From contig NZ_JAHVAI010000019.1 of NCBI RefSeq assembly GCF_019264375.1, positions 1 through 38,671 of the forward strand: a stretch of 38,671 bases of DNA, in the 5' to 3' direction. The position numbers were made by a program, and so were the translations under genes. The stretch's first letter is position 1; each line of letters opens with the position of its first letter. This document shows positions 17,147-25,305 of this stretch, piece by piece. The notes under the pieces were generated by a model. That model saw only the letters and a list, made by a program, of their open reading frames with translations, had not been told where the DNA came from and ran no database searches. Origin of the DNA: Sedimentimonas flavescens (GTDB lineage Bacteria > Pseudomonadota > Alphaproteobacteria > Rhodobacterales > Rhodobacteraceae).

Positions 17147-18415
17147 TTAAATGGCAACGCGCTCAATAAGTTTCAGAAGATACGCGAGATCAGCGCCTTT
17201 TCCATATCGCTCGCGTTTCAGCGCGTGGCCAAACAGGTCGCGCCGGATCCGTTCATCAATCCCGGCCGCAAGCATCCGATCCTCGAAGCTGTGCCGTAGC
17301 CCATAAAGCGAGTGGTCGGATGTCTCGAGCAGGCCGTTTTCGCGCATGTATTTGTTCACCACTGCCGACAGGCCTGCACTATCGCGGTACCGCGGGAATC
17401 CCGCCGGACACTGACGCATCGCTTCCAAACTGACTCCAGCAAGCGGTATCACTCGCTCCGAGTGCACAGTCTTGAGCTTCCGACCCTCAGGGCGAATCTC
17501 GATGTAAGGGACCTCGGCCTCAAGATGTATATGATGCGGCAAGAGCCCCGCAATCTCGCTCGGACGGGCGCCGGTATTGACCATCGCGAGCACGATGCAC
17601 CGAGCTTCCAAGTTGAGCCCATCGAGTGCGCCTGCTGCGAGGATCTTCTCTTTGATCCACTCCACAGAGAACGGGGGGCGCGTATTCTTCTTCCCTTCGT
17701 CTATCGTGAGCCCTTCTGTGCTGAACTTAAGCGTGATCGCTTTTGCACGCGCAACAGTCTTAACGATCGAACTCAGGTGGACGAGATCCTTATTGGCAGA
17801 GTTTGCGGATAGCCCTTCCTCCATGATCCTGTCCCACCACCAAGCACGAAAATCGTAAAGATCGGGCGTGGTGATCTCAGCAATATCCACATCACCATTT
17901 ACACGGATGAAATTCTTGACGGCCTTCATCTTAGGGTTCTTCCAGCGCCGCACCTGATCTTCACTCTTCCCCGCCGCTTTAGGAGCAGCAATCTTCCAGT
18001 AGTGCTCAAGAGCACGCGAGACAGTGATCTTCGGTGGCTCCACACCACCAAGGAGCGCTTCCGCTTCAAGTGCGTCGATCTGGCCCTTTGAGTTCAGAAC
18101 GCCCTCGACGCGATCGAGAACCTGATGAATCGGCAGCTTTGCGACCTTAGGCGCGGGCAGATACTCGAACCCACGGCGCGCGGAGAGTTCCCTAGCCGCC
18201 GCCAGACGCTCCTCGTAATCGTCGACGTTGCCGGCGAGCTTCGCCTCCCAGGCTCCGATCATGTCTGCCCATACGGTAACGGCTTTTTGGCGCGCCAAGC
18301 TTTCAGAGTCGGTCTTCAAAGAAATCCAAACATGATCTCGATACTCGATCGGACCATACCTCTTCGGAACCCGCTTCCGTATGTAGTAAGTACCTGAGCG
18401 CCTGATCAACTTCAT
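17147..18415 (-). CDS. Tyrosine recombinase / site-specific integrase
   Basis: A 422 aa integrase. Seen: the N-terminal LIRRSGTYYIRKRVPKRYG block typical of alphaproteobacterial island integrases, the catalytic box I arginine in NTGARPSEIAG, box II in YGLRHSFEDR (R374), FGH (H397) and the probable nucleophile Y404 in RERYGKG. The frame stays open upstream through the tRNA-Ser gene, but I start at ATG 18415, which has an AAAGGTG ribosome-binding site. It lies about 165 bp from the tRNA 3' end, the usual arrangement for an integrase acting at that att site. Three 12-bp direct repeats sit between it and the tRNA. Confidence 0.92.
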   Translation of the reverse strand: MKLIRRSGTYYIRKRVPKRYGPIEYRDHVWISLKTDSESLARQKAVTVWADMIGAWEAKLAGNVDDYEERLAAARELSARRGFEYLPAPKVAKLPIHQVLDRVEGVLNSKGQIDALEAEALLGGVEPPKITVSRALEHYWKIAAPKAAGKSEDQVRRWKNPKMKAVKNFIRVNGDVDIAEITTPDLYDFRAWWWDRIMEEGLSANSANKDLVHLSSIVKTVARAKAITLKFSTEGLTIDEGKKNTRPPFSVEWIKEKILAAGALDGLNLEARCIVLAMVNTGARPSEIAGLLPHHIHLEAEVPYIEIRPEGRKLKTVHSERVIPLAGVSLEAMRQCPAGFPRYRDSAGLSAVVNKYMRENGLLETSDHSLYGLRHSFEDRMLAAGIDERIRRDLFGHALKRERYGKGADLAYLLKLIERVAI

Positions 18416-18455
18416 GGAACACCTTTGAGCCAATGGAATCGCAAGTCTCTCAAGG

Positions 18456-18491
18456 AAATGTGCAGCAAAATGTGCAGCAAAATGTGCAGCA
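18456..18491. repeat. Three tandem 12-bp repeats at the island end
   Basis: The unit AAATGTGCAGCA occurs three times head to tail without mismatch, between the integrase start and the tRNA-Ser 3' end. The position suggests integrase arm-type or excisionase binding sites, which is an inference. Confidence 0.85.
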
Positions 18492-18580
18492 AAACAAGGA
18501 TGCCGCAGACAATATAGCCCAGCAACATGAAAACAATGACGACTAAACAGCATGTTGTGCGTTTTCAAATGCGTGGATTG

Positions 18581-18670
18581 TGGCGGACGGGAAGGGATTC
18601 GAACCCTCGAGACGGTTCCCCGCCTACACACTTTCCAGGCGTGCGCCTTCGACCACTCGGCCACCCGTCC
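18581..18670 (-). tRNA. tRNA-Ser(GGA)
   Basis: A 90-nt tRNA on the minus strand including encoded CCA. The acceptor arms GGACGGG and CCCGTCC pair, the T-loop GGTTCGAATCC is present, the variable arm is long as in serine tRNAs, and the anticodon loop is CTGGAAA with anticodon GGA. Its 3' end faces the integrase and is the probable integration site of the island; the tRNA is intact. Confidence 0.96.
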
Positions 18671-18800
18671 GCCGGCGGGTTTATCCGTAAAGCGGGGCGG
18701 GATGCAAGGGGCTTTCCAGCGGGCAACTCTTGCCTCTGTCCGGCAGCTTGCCTAACGTGGTCGCAGCCCACCACAAGCCTGAGTGGATCGCAAAGGACAG

Positions 18801-19907
18801 ATGTCGATGAAGGATGCGCCACGGCTCGAAACTCCTCCCGCGCCAGCATCCCGCAGACGCGAACCGAGGCAGCTTACCAACGCGCTTCTGGGGATTATCG
18901 CCTTCGCGCTGGTATTGTTTCTGCTGGTCCAGGCCCGCTTCATCCTGATCTCACTCGCCATTGCGATCATCTTGTTTTCGCTGACTTCCGAGGCAATCAA
19001 CGCGATCGCGCGACTACATATTGGGCCGGTTCGCATTCCGAACTGGCTGGCCTCGCTCGTCGCGCTTTTGCTGATCGCGTCAGGACTGCTGACAGCGTCA
19101 GCCGTGCTGCTTGCACAGGCAAACGAGGTCGTCACCATGGTGCTGGCCTACGCTGGCCCCGCGCAGCGCGCCATAGCCGCGATGTTTGGCTGGATGGGCG
19201 AGGATGTCGAGGCCGCGGTGCTCGACTCCATCCAGCAGATCGAGGTTGCGGGCTACCTGAGCACACTGGCCAGTCAGGCCTCGAGCCTGCTTTCGGCGGC
19301 GGTTCTGATCACGCTTTTCGTGGGTTTCCTGTTCGCCGAGCGGGTCTGGTTTCAGGCCAAACTGGAAAGCCTTCTGGGCGACCCTGCGCGGGCTCATAAC
19401 GTTGCCGATATGGTCGGGCGCATCATGCGGCGCGTGAACCACTACCTGCTCGTCAAGGCGATGGTCTCGATCGTGACCAGCGTCATCGTTTACGGGGTAT
19501 TCAAGGTCGGCGGCTTCGAGCTTGCATTGCCCGTCGCGGTGCTGACCTTCGCGCTCAACTTCATCCCCTCGATCGGCTCGATCATCGCTACCGGGATCGC
19601 GGGCCTCGCGGTTTATGTGCTGACGCAGGATGCCGCCGAGGCCTTGAGCGTCTTCGCCATCTGCGGACTGGTGCAATTCTTCATCGGCAATGTCATCGAC
19701 CCGATGCTGATGGGCCGCGCGCTACGGCTTTCCTCCTTCGGCATCATCATCTCGCTCGCTTTCTGGGGCGCGATCTGGGGCCTGCCCGGCATGTTCCTGG
19801 CCGTGCCGATCATGGTGGCGCTGATGATCATCTGCACCCAATCGCCGACGCTGCGCCCGCTCGCGGTAATGCTCTCACGCGAGGGGCTTCCCGAAACCGA
19901 AGACTAA
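18801..19907 (+). CDS. AI-2E family (PerM-like) membrane transporter
   Basis: A 368 aa integral membrane protein of the AI-2E/PerM permease family. Seen: an N-terminal pair of hydrophobic segments (LLGIIAFALVLFLLV, then IALAIILF), a large middle loop and a C-terminal cluster with ALNFIPSIGSIIATGIAG and GNVIDPMLMGRAL, both characteristic of the family. Members export AI-2 or other small molecules or ions; the substrate here cannot be told. The open frame begins with GTG 18783; I prefer ATG 18801 or 18807, which follow AAAGGA. It is the first core gene beyond the tRNA and converges on the MscS gene with 5 nt between stops. Confidence 0.88.
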   Translation: MSMKDAPRLETPPAPASRRREPRQLTNALLGIIAFALVLFLLVQARFILISLAIAIILFSLTSEAINAIARLHIGPVRIPNWLASLVALLLIASGLLTASAVLLAQANEVVTMVLAYAGPAQRAIAAMFGWMGEDVEAAVLDSIQQIEVAGYLSTLASQASSLLSAAVLITLFVGFLFAERVWFQAKLESLLGDPARAHNVADMVGRIMRRVNHYLLVKAMVSIVTSVIVYGVFKVGGFELALPVAVLTFALNFIPSIGSIIATGIAGLAVYVLTQDAAEALSVFAICGLVQFFIGNVIDPMLMGRALRLSSFGIIISLAFWGAIWGLPGMFLAVPIMVALMIICTQSPTLRPLAVMLSREGLPETED

Positions 19908-19912
19908 GCGGA

Positions 19913-22435
19913 TCAGCGGCCTGCACCGTCGCCGCCGCCCCCATCACCACCATCGTCGGCACCGTCGTTGTCGGACAGCGCGGCGGTGTCTTGAATGCCT
20001 TCCAGCGGCTCTGGCGCTGCCGGCGGAACAGGTTCCAAGGGTGCCTTGGGTTTCGCAGCATTCGCCACCTCAGCGTCGGTGCGGCCAAGAAGCGCCTCAG
20101 GGTTACGCAGCCAGATGTCGCGCTGCGCGAAAGGAATCTCGATCCCTTCGGCGGCGAAACGCTCGGCAATCTGGTGGTTGATTTCCGAGAGCACGCGGAT
20201 CTTGAAGTTGACGTCGGACAGGATCGTGCGGATCTCGAAATTCAGACTGTCGGCCCCAAAGCCGCTGAAAATCACGAAGGGCTCGGGCGACATCATCACC
20301 AGGGGCTGCGCCTGCGCAATCTCGAGCAAAATCTCGGAGACGCGACGGGTATCGGCCCCATAGGCCACGCCCACCGGCACGATCAAGCGCCCGGTCTTGT
20401 TGCCGCGGGTCCAGTTTGTCACCTGCCCCGAGACGAGATCGGCGTTCGGGACGATCACGTCGGTGCGGTCGAAGGTTTCGATGATCGTCGAACGCACCGA
20501 GATGGCTTTGACGACGCCCTGCTGACCGCCGACCTCGATCCAGTCGCCCTCGGAGACCGGCCGCTCGATCAGAAGGATGATGCCGGAAACAAAGTTCGAT
20601 ACGATGTTTTGCAGGCCAAAACCGATACCGACCGAGAGCGCACCGGCGACAATCGCAAGCGAGCTGAGGTCGATCCCCGCCGTGGCGACGGCGGCCATCC
20701 CGGCAAGGAATATCCCGACATAGCCAAGCCCCGAGACGATGGCATTTTGACCGCCCTTGTCGATGCTGGTCTTGGGCAGTATGCTGGTGCGCAAGGCGCG
20801 CTGCAGTATCCGGGTTGCTGCATAGCCGATCGAAAAGATGATCGCGAAGGTGATGAAGACCGAGGGTGATATCCGCACCCCGCCCAGATTGATCCCGTTG
20901 CGGAAAGTCACCCAGAGCTCAACCAGATCCTCGACCCGTGCGCCCCAGAAAAGCGCCAGGATCGGCATCGAGAGCAGCACGAGCATGAAGCCCATCAAAA
21001 CCGGCACAAGGCTGTCGCGCCCTTCATTGCCGCTATCGGTCAGCAGCACGTATAGCTCGGCCAGGAACTTCTGAAGCACCAGGATCAAGCCAATCAGCAA
21101 CAGGGTCTCGACCATCGGCCAGACAATCGCGTTGGCGGCGTTCACATAGCCGATGCCCCCAAGAAGCGGGCCAACCACACCAACCGCTAGTAGCAGGCTC
21201 CCCACGGCGCCCATGACCGAGGTCCGAAAGCTGCTTTCAGGGCATCCCGCGGCCTCGTTCTTCACGTGAACGCGCAACAGCTGCCCCAAGCGGAACAGCA
21301 GCGCGCCACCGAGGAGCAGAAGCGGAAACGCGAGGACGGCAAGGCCCGCATCTATATGTGCCGCAAGCAGGTTGACGGAATCGGAATCCCCCTGCGCCGT
21401 ACGCATCGCGTTCTCGGCCTTCGCAACGACCCAATCGCCCAAGGGTGCCCAGATCGCCAGTACAAGCCCAAGGCTCAGCACGATCCGACGCACCTCGGGG
21501 CGCCGCTCGGGCGCAAAATGCAACGGTGCCTCGTACTTGGCACGCGAGGGGAATACGCGCCTGGCCAACCACGCGGCAAACAGCCCCATCAGCACGATGG
21601 AACCGATCACGCCCAGCAGCTCGTCCCAAAGCCTGCCGGCGAGGCCGGTTTGCGATGCGGCTACTAGAAGCAGGCTGAAGCCGACCATGGGCACGAGAAT
21701 ATGCCCGACAGACGCCATTTCCTCGATGACATAGCGGGCCCGGATCGATGCCTTGCCCAACAGCCAGGCCGACAGATCATTCATCCAACGCCTGCCCCGT
21801 GCCAGCAGCACCGAAGCAACCAGCACCAGGAGCGCGATCAGAGGCGCGCTTTCCGAGAACGTCCCGAACGATCCCTTCGCGGCGAACGTTTCTGCTGCCT
21901 CATCATATAGCTGCGCGCTGAGGGCAGCGACGATTTTCAGCCCGAAACCCCAGTTCACCGGGTTCAGTGGCGATGGCGAGAGCCGCAGCAGCTTGTCCGT
22001 CGCGCGGGCGCGCAATTCATCATCGATCTCGCGGATGATACCATCCGCATGGGTCGCAGCTTCAACGGCGGCAAGGCCCGGCGCCTGCAACTTGGTCAGC
22101 GTATCGTGCAGTTCCGCCCGACGTTCGGCGATCGCAGTGTCTTCGGTTTCCCCATCCGCTGGCACCGGGCCAAGCGCGGCAATCTGCTCGCGCACCGTCT
22201 TGATCTCTGACGCATTCGCCCCCTGCGCGGCCAGGAACTGCTTGCGCCAATCGACCATGGCGACCCGCAACGCGGTCAGCCGCTGATCGTTCGCCGTGCC
22301 CTCGGCGACGATGTGCTGCGCCTCCTCGGCGGCTTTATCCCAGGTCTTGTAATCGGGCAGCTTCACATCCTGCGCAGCCAGCGGCAGCGCGACGAACATT
22401 GCCACAAGCCATATACGCAGAAAGCGAAGGATCAT
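19913..22435 (-). CDS. Large mechanosensitive channel, MscS family with DUF3772
   Basis: An 840 aa inner-membrane channel that should release solutes on hypo-osmotic shock. Seen: an N-terminal signal sequence ending near PLAAQ, a periplasmic helical domain (about 25-170, DUF3772 type), many membrane segments from about 190 to 600, then the MscS pore and beta domain (GFGLQNIVSNFVSG, ERPVSEGDWIEVGG, VPNADLVSGQVTNWT). The C-terminus is Pro/Ala-rich and ends in a Gly/Asp-rich tail. Its ATG overlaps the cysK stop (ATGA), so it is probably co-transcribed with the tellurite-resistance cluster. Confidence 0.92.
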   Translation of the reverse strand: MILRFLRIWLVAMFVALPLAAQDVKLPDYKTWDKAAEEAQHIVAEGTANDQRLTALRVAMVDWRKQFLAAQGANASEIKTVREQIAALGPVPADGETEDTAIAERRAELHDTLTKLQAPGLAAVEAATHADGIIREIDDELRARATDKLLRLSPSPLNPVNWGFGLKIVAALSAQLYDEAAETFAAKGSFGTFSESAPLIALLVLVASVLLARGRRWMNDLSAWLLGKASIRARYVIEEMASVGHILVPMVGFSLLLVAASQTGLAGRLWDELLGVIGSIVLMGLFAAWLARRVFPSRAKYEAPLHFAPERRPEVRRIVLSLGLVLAIWAPLGDWVVAKAENAMRTAQGDSDSVNLLAAHIDAGLAVLAFPLLLLGGALLFRLGQLLRVHVKNEAAGCPESSFRTSVMGAVGSLLLAVGVVGPLLGGIGYVNAANAIVWPMVETLLLIGLILVLQKFLAELYVLLTDSGNEGRDSLVPVLMGFMLVLLSMPILALFWGARVEDLVELWVTFRNGINLGGVRISPSVFITFAIIFSIGYAATRILQRALRTSILPKTSIDKGGQNAIVSGLGYVGIFLAGMAAVATAGIDLSSLAIVAGALSVGIGFGLQNIVSNFVSGIILLIERPVSEGDWIEVGGQQGVVKAISVRSTIIETFDRTDVIVPNADLVSGQVTNWTRGNKTGRLIVPVGVAYGADTRRVSEILLEIAQAQPLVMMSPEPFVIFSGFGADSLNFEIRTILSDVNFKIRVLSEINHQIAERFAAEGIEIPFAQRDIWLRNPEALLGRTDAEVANAAKPKAPLEPVPPAAPEPLEGIQDTAALSDNDGADDGGDGGGGDGAGR

Positions 22436-23463
22436 CCCTCAAAGACCTCCGGAACCTCTCGCCCCGCACCGTCGAGCCAGCTCGGAACCGGCAGGTTCTT
22501 GGCCTTGAGGAAATCGGGGTTGAACAGCTTGGACTGGTAGCGCGTACCGTAGTCGCACAGGACGGTCACGATGGTGTGCCCCGGTCCCATTTCGCGCGCC
22601 ATGCGGATCGCGCCTGCAATGTTGATCCCCGACGAGCCGCCAAGGCAGAGTCCCTCGTCCGAGAGCAGGTCGAACACGATCGGCAGCGCCTCGGCATCGG
22701 GGACGTTGAAGCTCATGTCCGGGGTGAAGCCCTCAAGGTTCGCGGTAACGCGGCCCTGCCCGATCCCCTCGGTGATCGATGAGCCCTCGGATTTCAGCTC
22801 ACCCTTGGTGTAGAAGTTGTGCAGCGCCGCGCCATCGGGATCGGCCAGCGCGATCTTCACGCCCTTGGGTTGCAGCGCCATGCCGACGCCCGCGAAGGTG
22901 CCGCCCGAGCCGACCGAGCAGACAAAGCCGTCTACGTTGCCGCCGGTCTGGTCCCAGATCTCGGGGCCGGTGGTTTCGACATGCGCCTGCCGGTTGGCCA
23001 CGTTGTCGAACTGGTTGGCCCAGATCACGCCGTTCGGATCGGTCTTGGCCAGTTCCTCGGCCAAACGTCCCGAGTAGCGCACATAGTTGTTCGGGCTCGC
23101 ATAGGGCGCGGCCGGAACCTGCACCAGTTCTGCGCCTGCCAGACGCAGCATGTCTTTCTTTTCCTGGCTCTGCGTTTCGGGGATGACGATCACCGTGCGG
23201 AAACCCATCGATGCGCCCACGAGCGCAAGGCCGATGCCCGTGTTGCCCGCCGTACCCTCGACAATCGTGCCGCCAGGCTTGAGCTGCCCGCGCGCGATCG
23301 CATCGCGGATGATGAACAGCGCGGCGCGGTCCTTGACCGACTGACCGGGGTTCATGAACTCGGCCTTGCCAAGAATCTCGCAGCCCGTCAGTTCCGAGGC
23401 TTTCTTAAGCCGGATCAGAGGCGTGTTGCCAACGGCCCCGGCCAGATCCTTGCAAATCCGCAT
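22432..23463 (-). CDS. cysK: Cysteine synthase A (O-acetylserine sulfhydrylase)
   Basis: A 343 aa PLP enzyme that makes L-cysteine from O-acetylserine and sulfide. Seen: NTPLIRL near the N-terminus, PLP lysine K44 in GQSVKDRAA, phosphate-binding GTAGNTGIG near residue 70 and GSGGTFAGVG in the middle. It is followed by an overlapping mscS gene and preceded by trgB. In Rhodobacter sphaeroides a cysK next to trgAB contributes to high-level tellurite resistance, and the same order is seen here. The start has a GGGGAG ribosome-binding site. Confidence 0.95.
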   Translation of the reverse strand: MRICKDLAGAVGNTPLIRLKKASELTGCEILGKAEFMNPGQSVKDRAALFIIRDAIARGQLKPGGTIVEGTAGNTGIGLALVGASMGFRTVIVIPETQSQEKKDMLRLAGAELVQVPAAPYASPNNYVRYSGRLAEELAKTDPNGVIWANQFDNVANRQAHVETTGPEIWDQTGGNVDGFVCSVGSGGTFAGVGMALQPKGVKIALADPDGAALHNFYTKGELKSEGSSITEGIGQGRVTANLEGFTPDMSFNVPDAEALPIVFDLLSDEGLCLGGSSGINIAGAIRMAREMGPGHTIVTVLCDYGTRYQSKLFNPDFLKAKNLPVPSWLDGAGREVPEVFEG

Positions 23464-23563
23464 GATGTCTCCCCTCGTGCTCTGACGTCTGTCGCCCAGA
23501 CTTAGGCCGCATCCGCGCCCGCCTCAAGCCCCCAAGCAGGAAGTCGCTTGGGGTCGGGGCAGC

Positions 23564-24697
23564 TTAGCCCTTGATCCCGGCCTCTGCGCGCAGGGCCGGA
23601 CGCTGCCGCGCCAGCCATAGCGCCAGCACAAGCAGCGGGCCGTTATCGGCCTCGCCGGTCTCGATCAGATGCATCAATTCGTCGAACGAGATCAGGTGCG
23701 GGCGGATGTCTTCGCCCTCGGCCTCGACCCCGCCGGGGCGCCCTGCCCCGTCAGGCAGATCGGCCAAACCAACGTAGCAATAGAGATATTCGCTCTTGGC
23801 GCCCGGCGAGGGGTAAAAGCTTGGCGCGGCAATCAGGCGGCTTAGCGTGATCCCCGCCTCCTCCCCGGCCTCGCGCAGGGCGGCCTGTTCGGGTGTTTCG
23901 GTCGGATCGACCCGACCTGCGATGGGTTCGATCAGCCAGGGGTTCGTGTCGCCCCGCGCCATCGGCCCCACACGGAACTGCTCGATCAGCAGCACGCGGT
24001 CGCGCAGCGGGTCGTAGGGCAAAACCACCGAGGCATCGCCCGAAACAAAGGCCGCGCGTTCAAGCGTCCGGCTCATGCCACCCGCGAAAAGGCTGTGCTG
24101 AAGGTCGTACTCCTCGACCGCGAAAAACCGCGCATAGGCGGGGGTATGCTTGTGGATCGCCAGATCACCCGCGCCCACAGAGCGTCGCAGTTCGGCGGGT
24201 TTGACCCCGCGCGCCCGCAGGCGAGACGCCGCGCGCACAAGCATCATCGGATAGCGCGCCAAGGCACGTTCGGGGGTAATGTGGCCCATTCCCGCCATGA
24301 AGTCCTGCGCGGCCTCGGTGGCGATGTCCCCCCAGATCGCTGTCCATGCCTCCTGATTCCACTCAGCACCCGGCAGCCAGCGCCCATCAGACAGATAAAC
24401 CTGCGCCTCGCATTCCGTTCCCGTTGCATTGCGCACCGTGCGAATGACGGGCGTAAAACCGGCCTCGTAATAATTGAGGCGCTCGGCTTCGGAGGCACTG
24501 ACGCTTACCAAAACACCGCGTGCGCTGCCTTCGCCTTCAACAAGGATCGGAAAGCCAAGATCATGCGCGCCGTCGCTTGCCATGTGGACGCGAAACCCCG
24601 CAAGGGTGGCGGCCTGCATCCGGGGCTCTCGCCCCATCACCGCACGCAAAAGCGGCACGTGGCATAACGTGCCGTAGAAAAAATACTGGATTTCCAA
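23564..24697 (-). CDS. trgB: TrgB-type tellurite resistance protein: GGCT-like plus Nudix hydrolase
   Basis: A 377 aa two-domain protein. The N-terminal ~150 residues carry the YFFYGTLC motif of gamma-glutamylcyclotransferase-like (AIG2) folds. The C-terminal part is a Nudix hydrolase of ADP-ribose pyrophosphatase type, with a complete Nudix box (G-x5-E-x7-REAGEEAG) at about 258-281. Named trgB for its place between trgA and cysK, as in Rhodobacter sphaeroides. Odd: the only start that keeps the YGTL motif intact is TTG at 24697; no in-frame ATG or GTG lies just upstream. How it protects against tellurite is unknown. Confidence 0.86.
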   Translation of the reverse strand: MEIQYFFYGTLCHVPLLRAVMGREPRMQAATLAGFRVHMASDGAHDLGFPILVEGEGSARGVLVSVSASEAERLNYYEAGFTPVIRTVRNATGTECEAQVYLSDGRWLPGAEWNQEAWTAIWGDIATEAAQDFMAGMGHITPERALARYPMMLVRAASRLRARGVKPAELRRSVGAGDLAIHKHTPAYARFFAVEEYDLQHSLFAGGMSRTLERAAFVSGDASVVLPYDPLRDRVLLIEQFRVGPMARGDTNPWLIEPIAGRVDPTETPEQAALREAGEEAGITLSRLIAAPSFYPSPGAKSEYLYCYVGLADLPDGAGRPGGVEAEGEDIRPHLISFDELMHLIETGEADNGPLLVLALWLARQRPALRAEAGIKG

Positions 24698-24753
24698 GTT
24701 GCTGCCCGAGGGTATTACCCCGCCCCTGTCGCCTCTGGGGCGCGGGCCAGCGA

Positions 24754-25200
24754 TCAGGGCCAGCGACGCGCCGCGTATTCCGACAACATAGCGCTGACCA
24801 TCCCGCCGATAAAGAGCAGCAAGATCACGTCAAGGCGCACAAGCGAGATCCCGATCGAGATTCCCTCGGCGATGACCCCGACGATGGCGTCGACCGGGCC
24901 GTCGTAACGCATCCGCAGCGCCTTGGTCATCATCTGCTGCGTCCCGAGGAAGAAGAGCACATAGAGCCCGAGGTAGAATGCCGCGCGTCCGCCCAGCCCG
25001 AAGACCTGAGGCCAGCCCTTGCCGCTCTGCATTCCCAGCACCCGCCAGCCGATGATGACACCGCCCGAAATCGCGAAAGGCAGCAGGCCAACGGTCCGCA
25101 CCCCCGCCGGAAGCCAATTGAGGACCAAGGACACGAACAGGAACGCCAAGGCGCTCATCCCCAGCACCCCGACCAGCTTTGCCGCGGTCGGTAACTGCAT
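24754..25200 (-). CDS. trgA: TrgA-type membrane protein, tellurite resistance cluster
   Basis: A 148 aa hydrophobic protein with four or five membrane segments (LVGVLGMSALAFLFVSLVL, TVGLLPFAISGGVIIGW, AAFYLGLYVLFFLG, then LDVILLLFIGGMVSAML). The start is ATG 25200 (MQLPTAAKL); ten extra in-frame codons upstream look non-coding. It precedes trgB by 56 nt in the same direction, matching the trgAB-cysK cluster. Function beyond tellurite resistance is unknown. Confidence 0.8.
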   Translation of the reverse strand: MQLPTAAKLVGVLGMSALAFLFVSLVLNWLPAGVRTVGLLPFAISGGVIIGWRVLGMQSGKGWPQVFGLGGRAAFYLGLYVLFFLGTQQMMTKALRMRYDGPVDAIVGVIAEGISIGISLVRLDVILLLFIGGMVSAMLSEYAARRWP

Positions 25201-25305
25201 CGTACTGTTACGCACTACTACTCGTTGCATCTAAGCGAATCCGAATTTGTCCCAAGATAAAGACAATCTGGGTTATCGCAGCGGAATGTGGCACAAATTT
25301 GGAGT

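Noticed and set aside
18416-18664. N-terminal extension of the integrase frame
   Set aside because: It translates the tRNA-Ser gene and the 12-bp repeats; ATG 18415 has a good ribosome-binding site and matches the family start.
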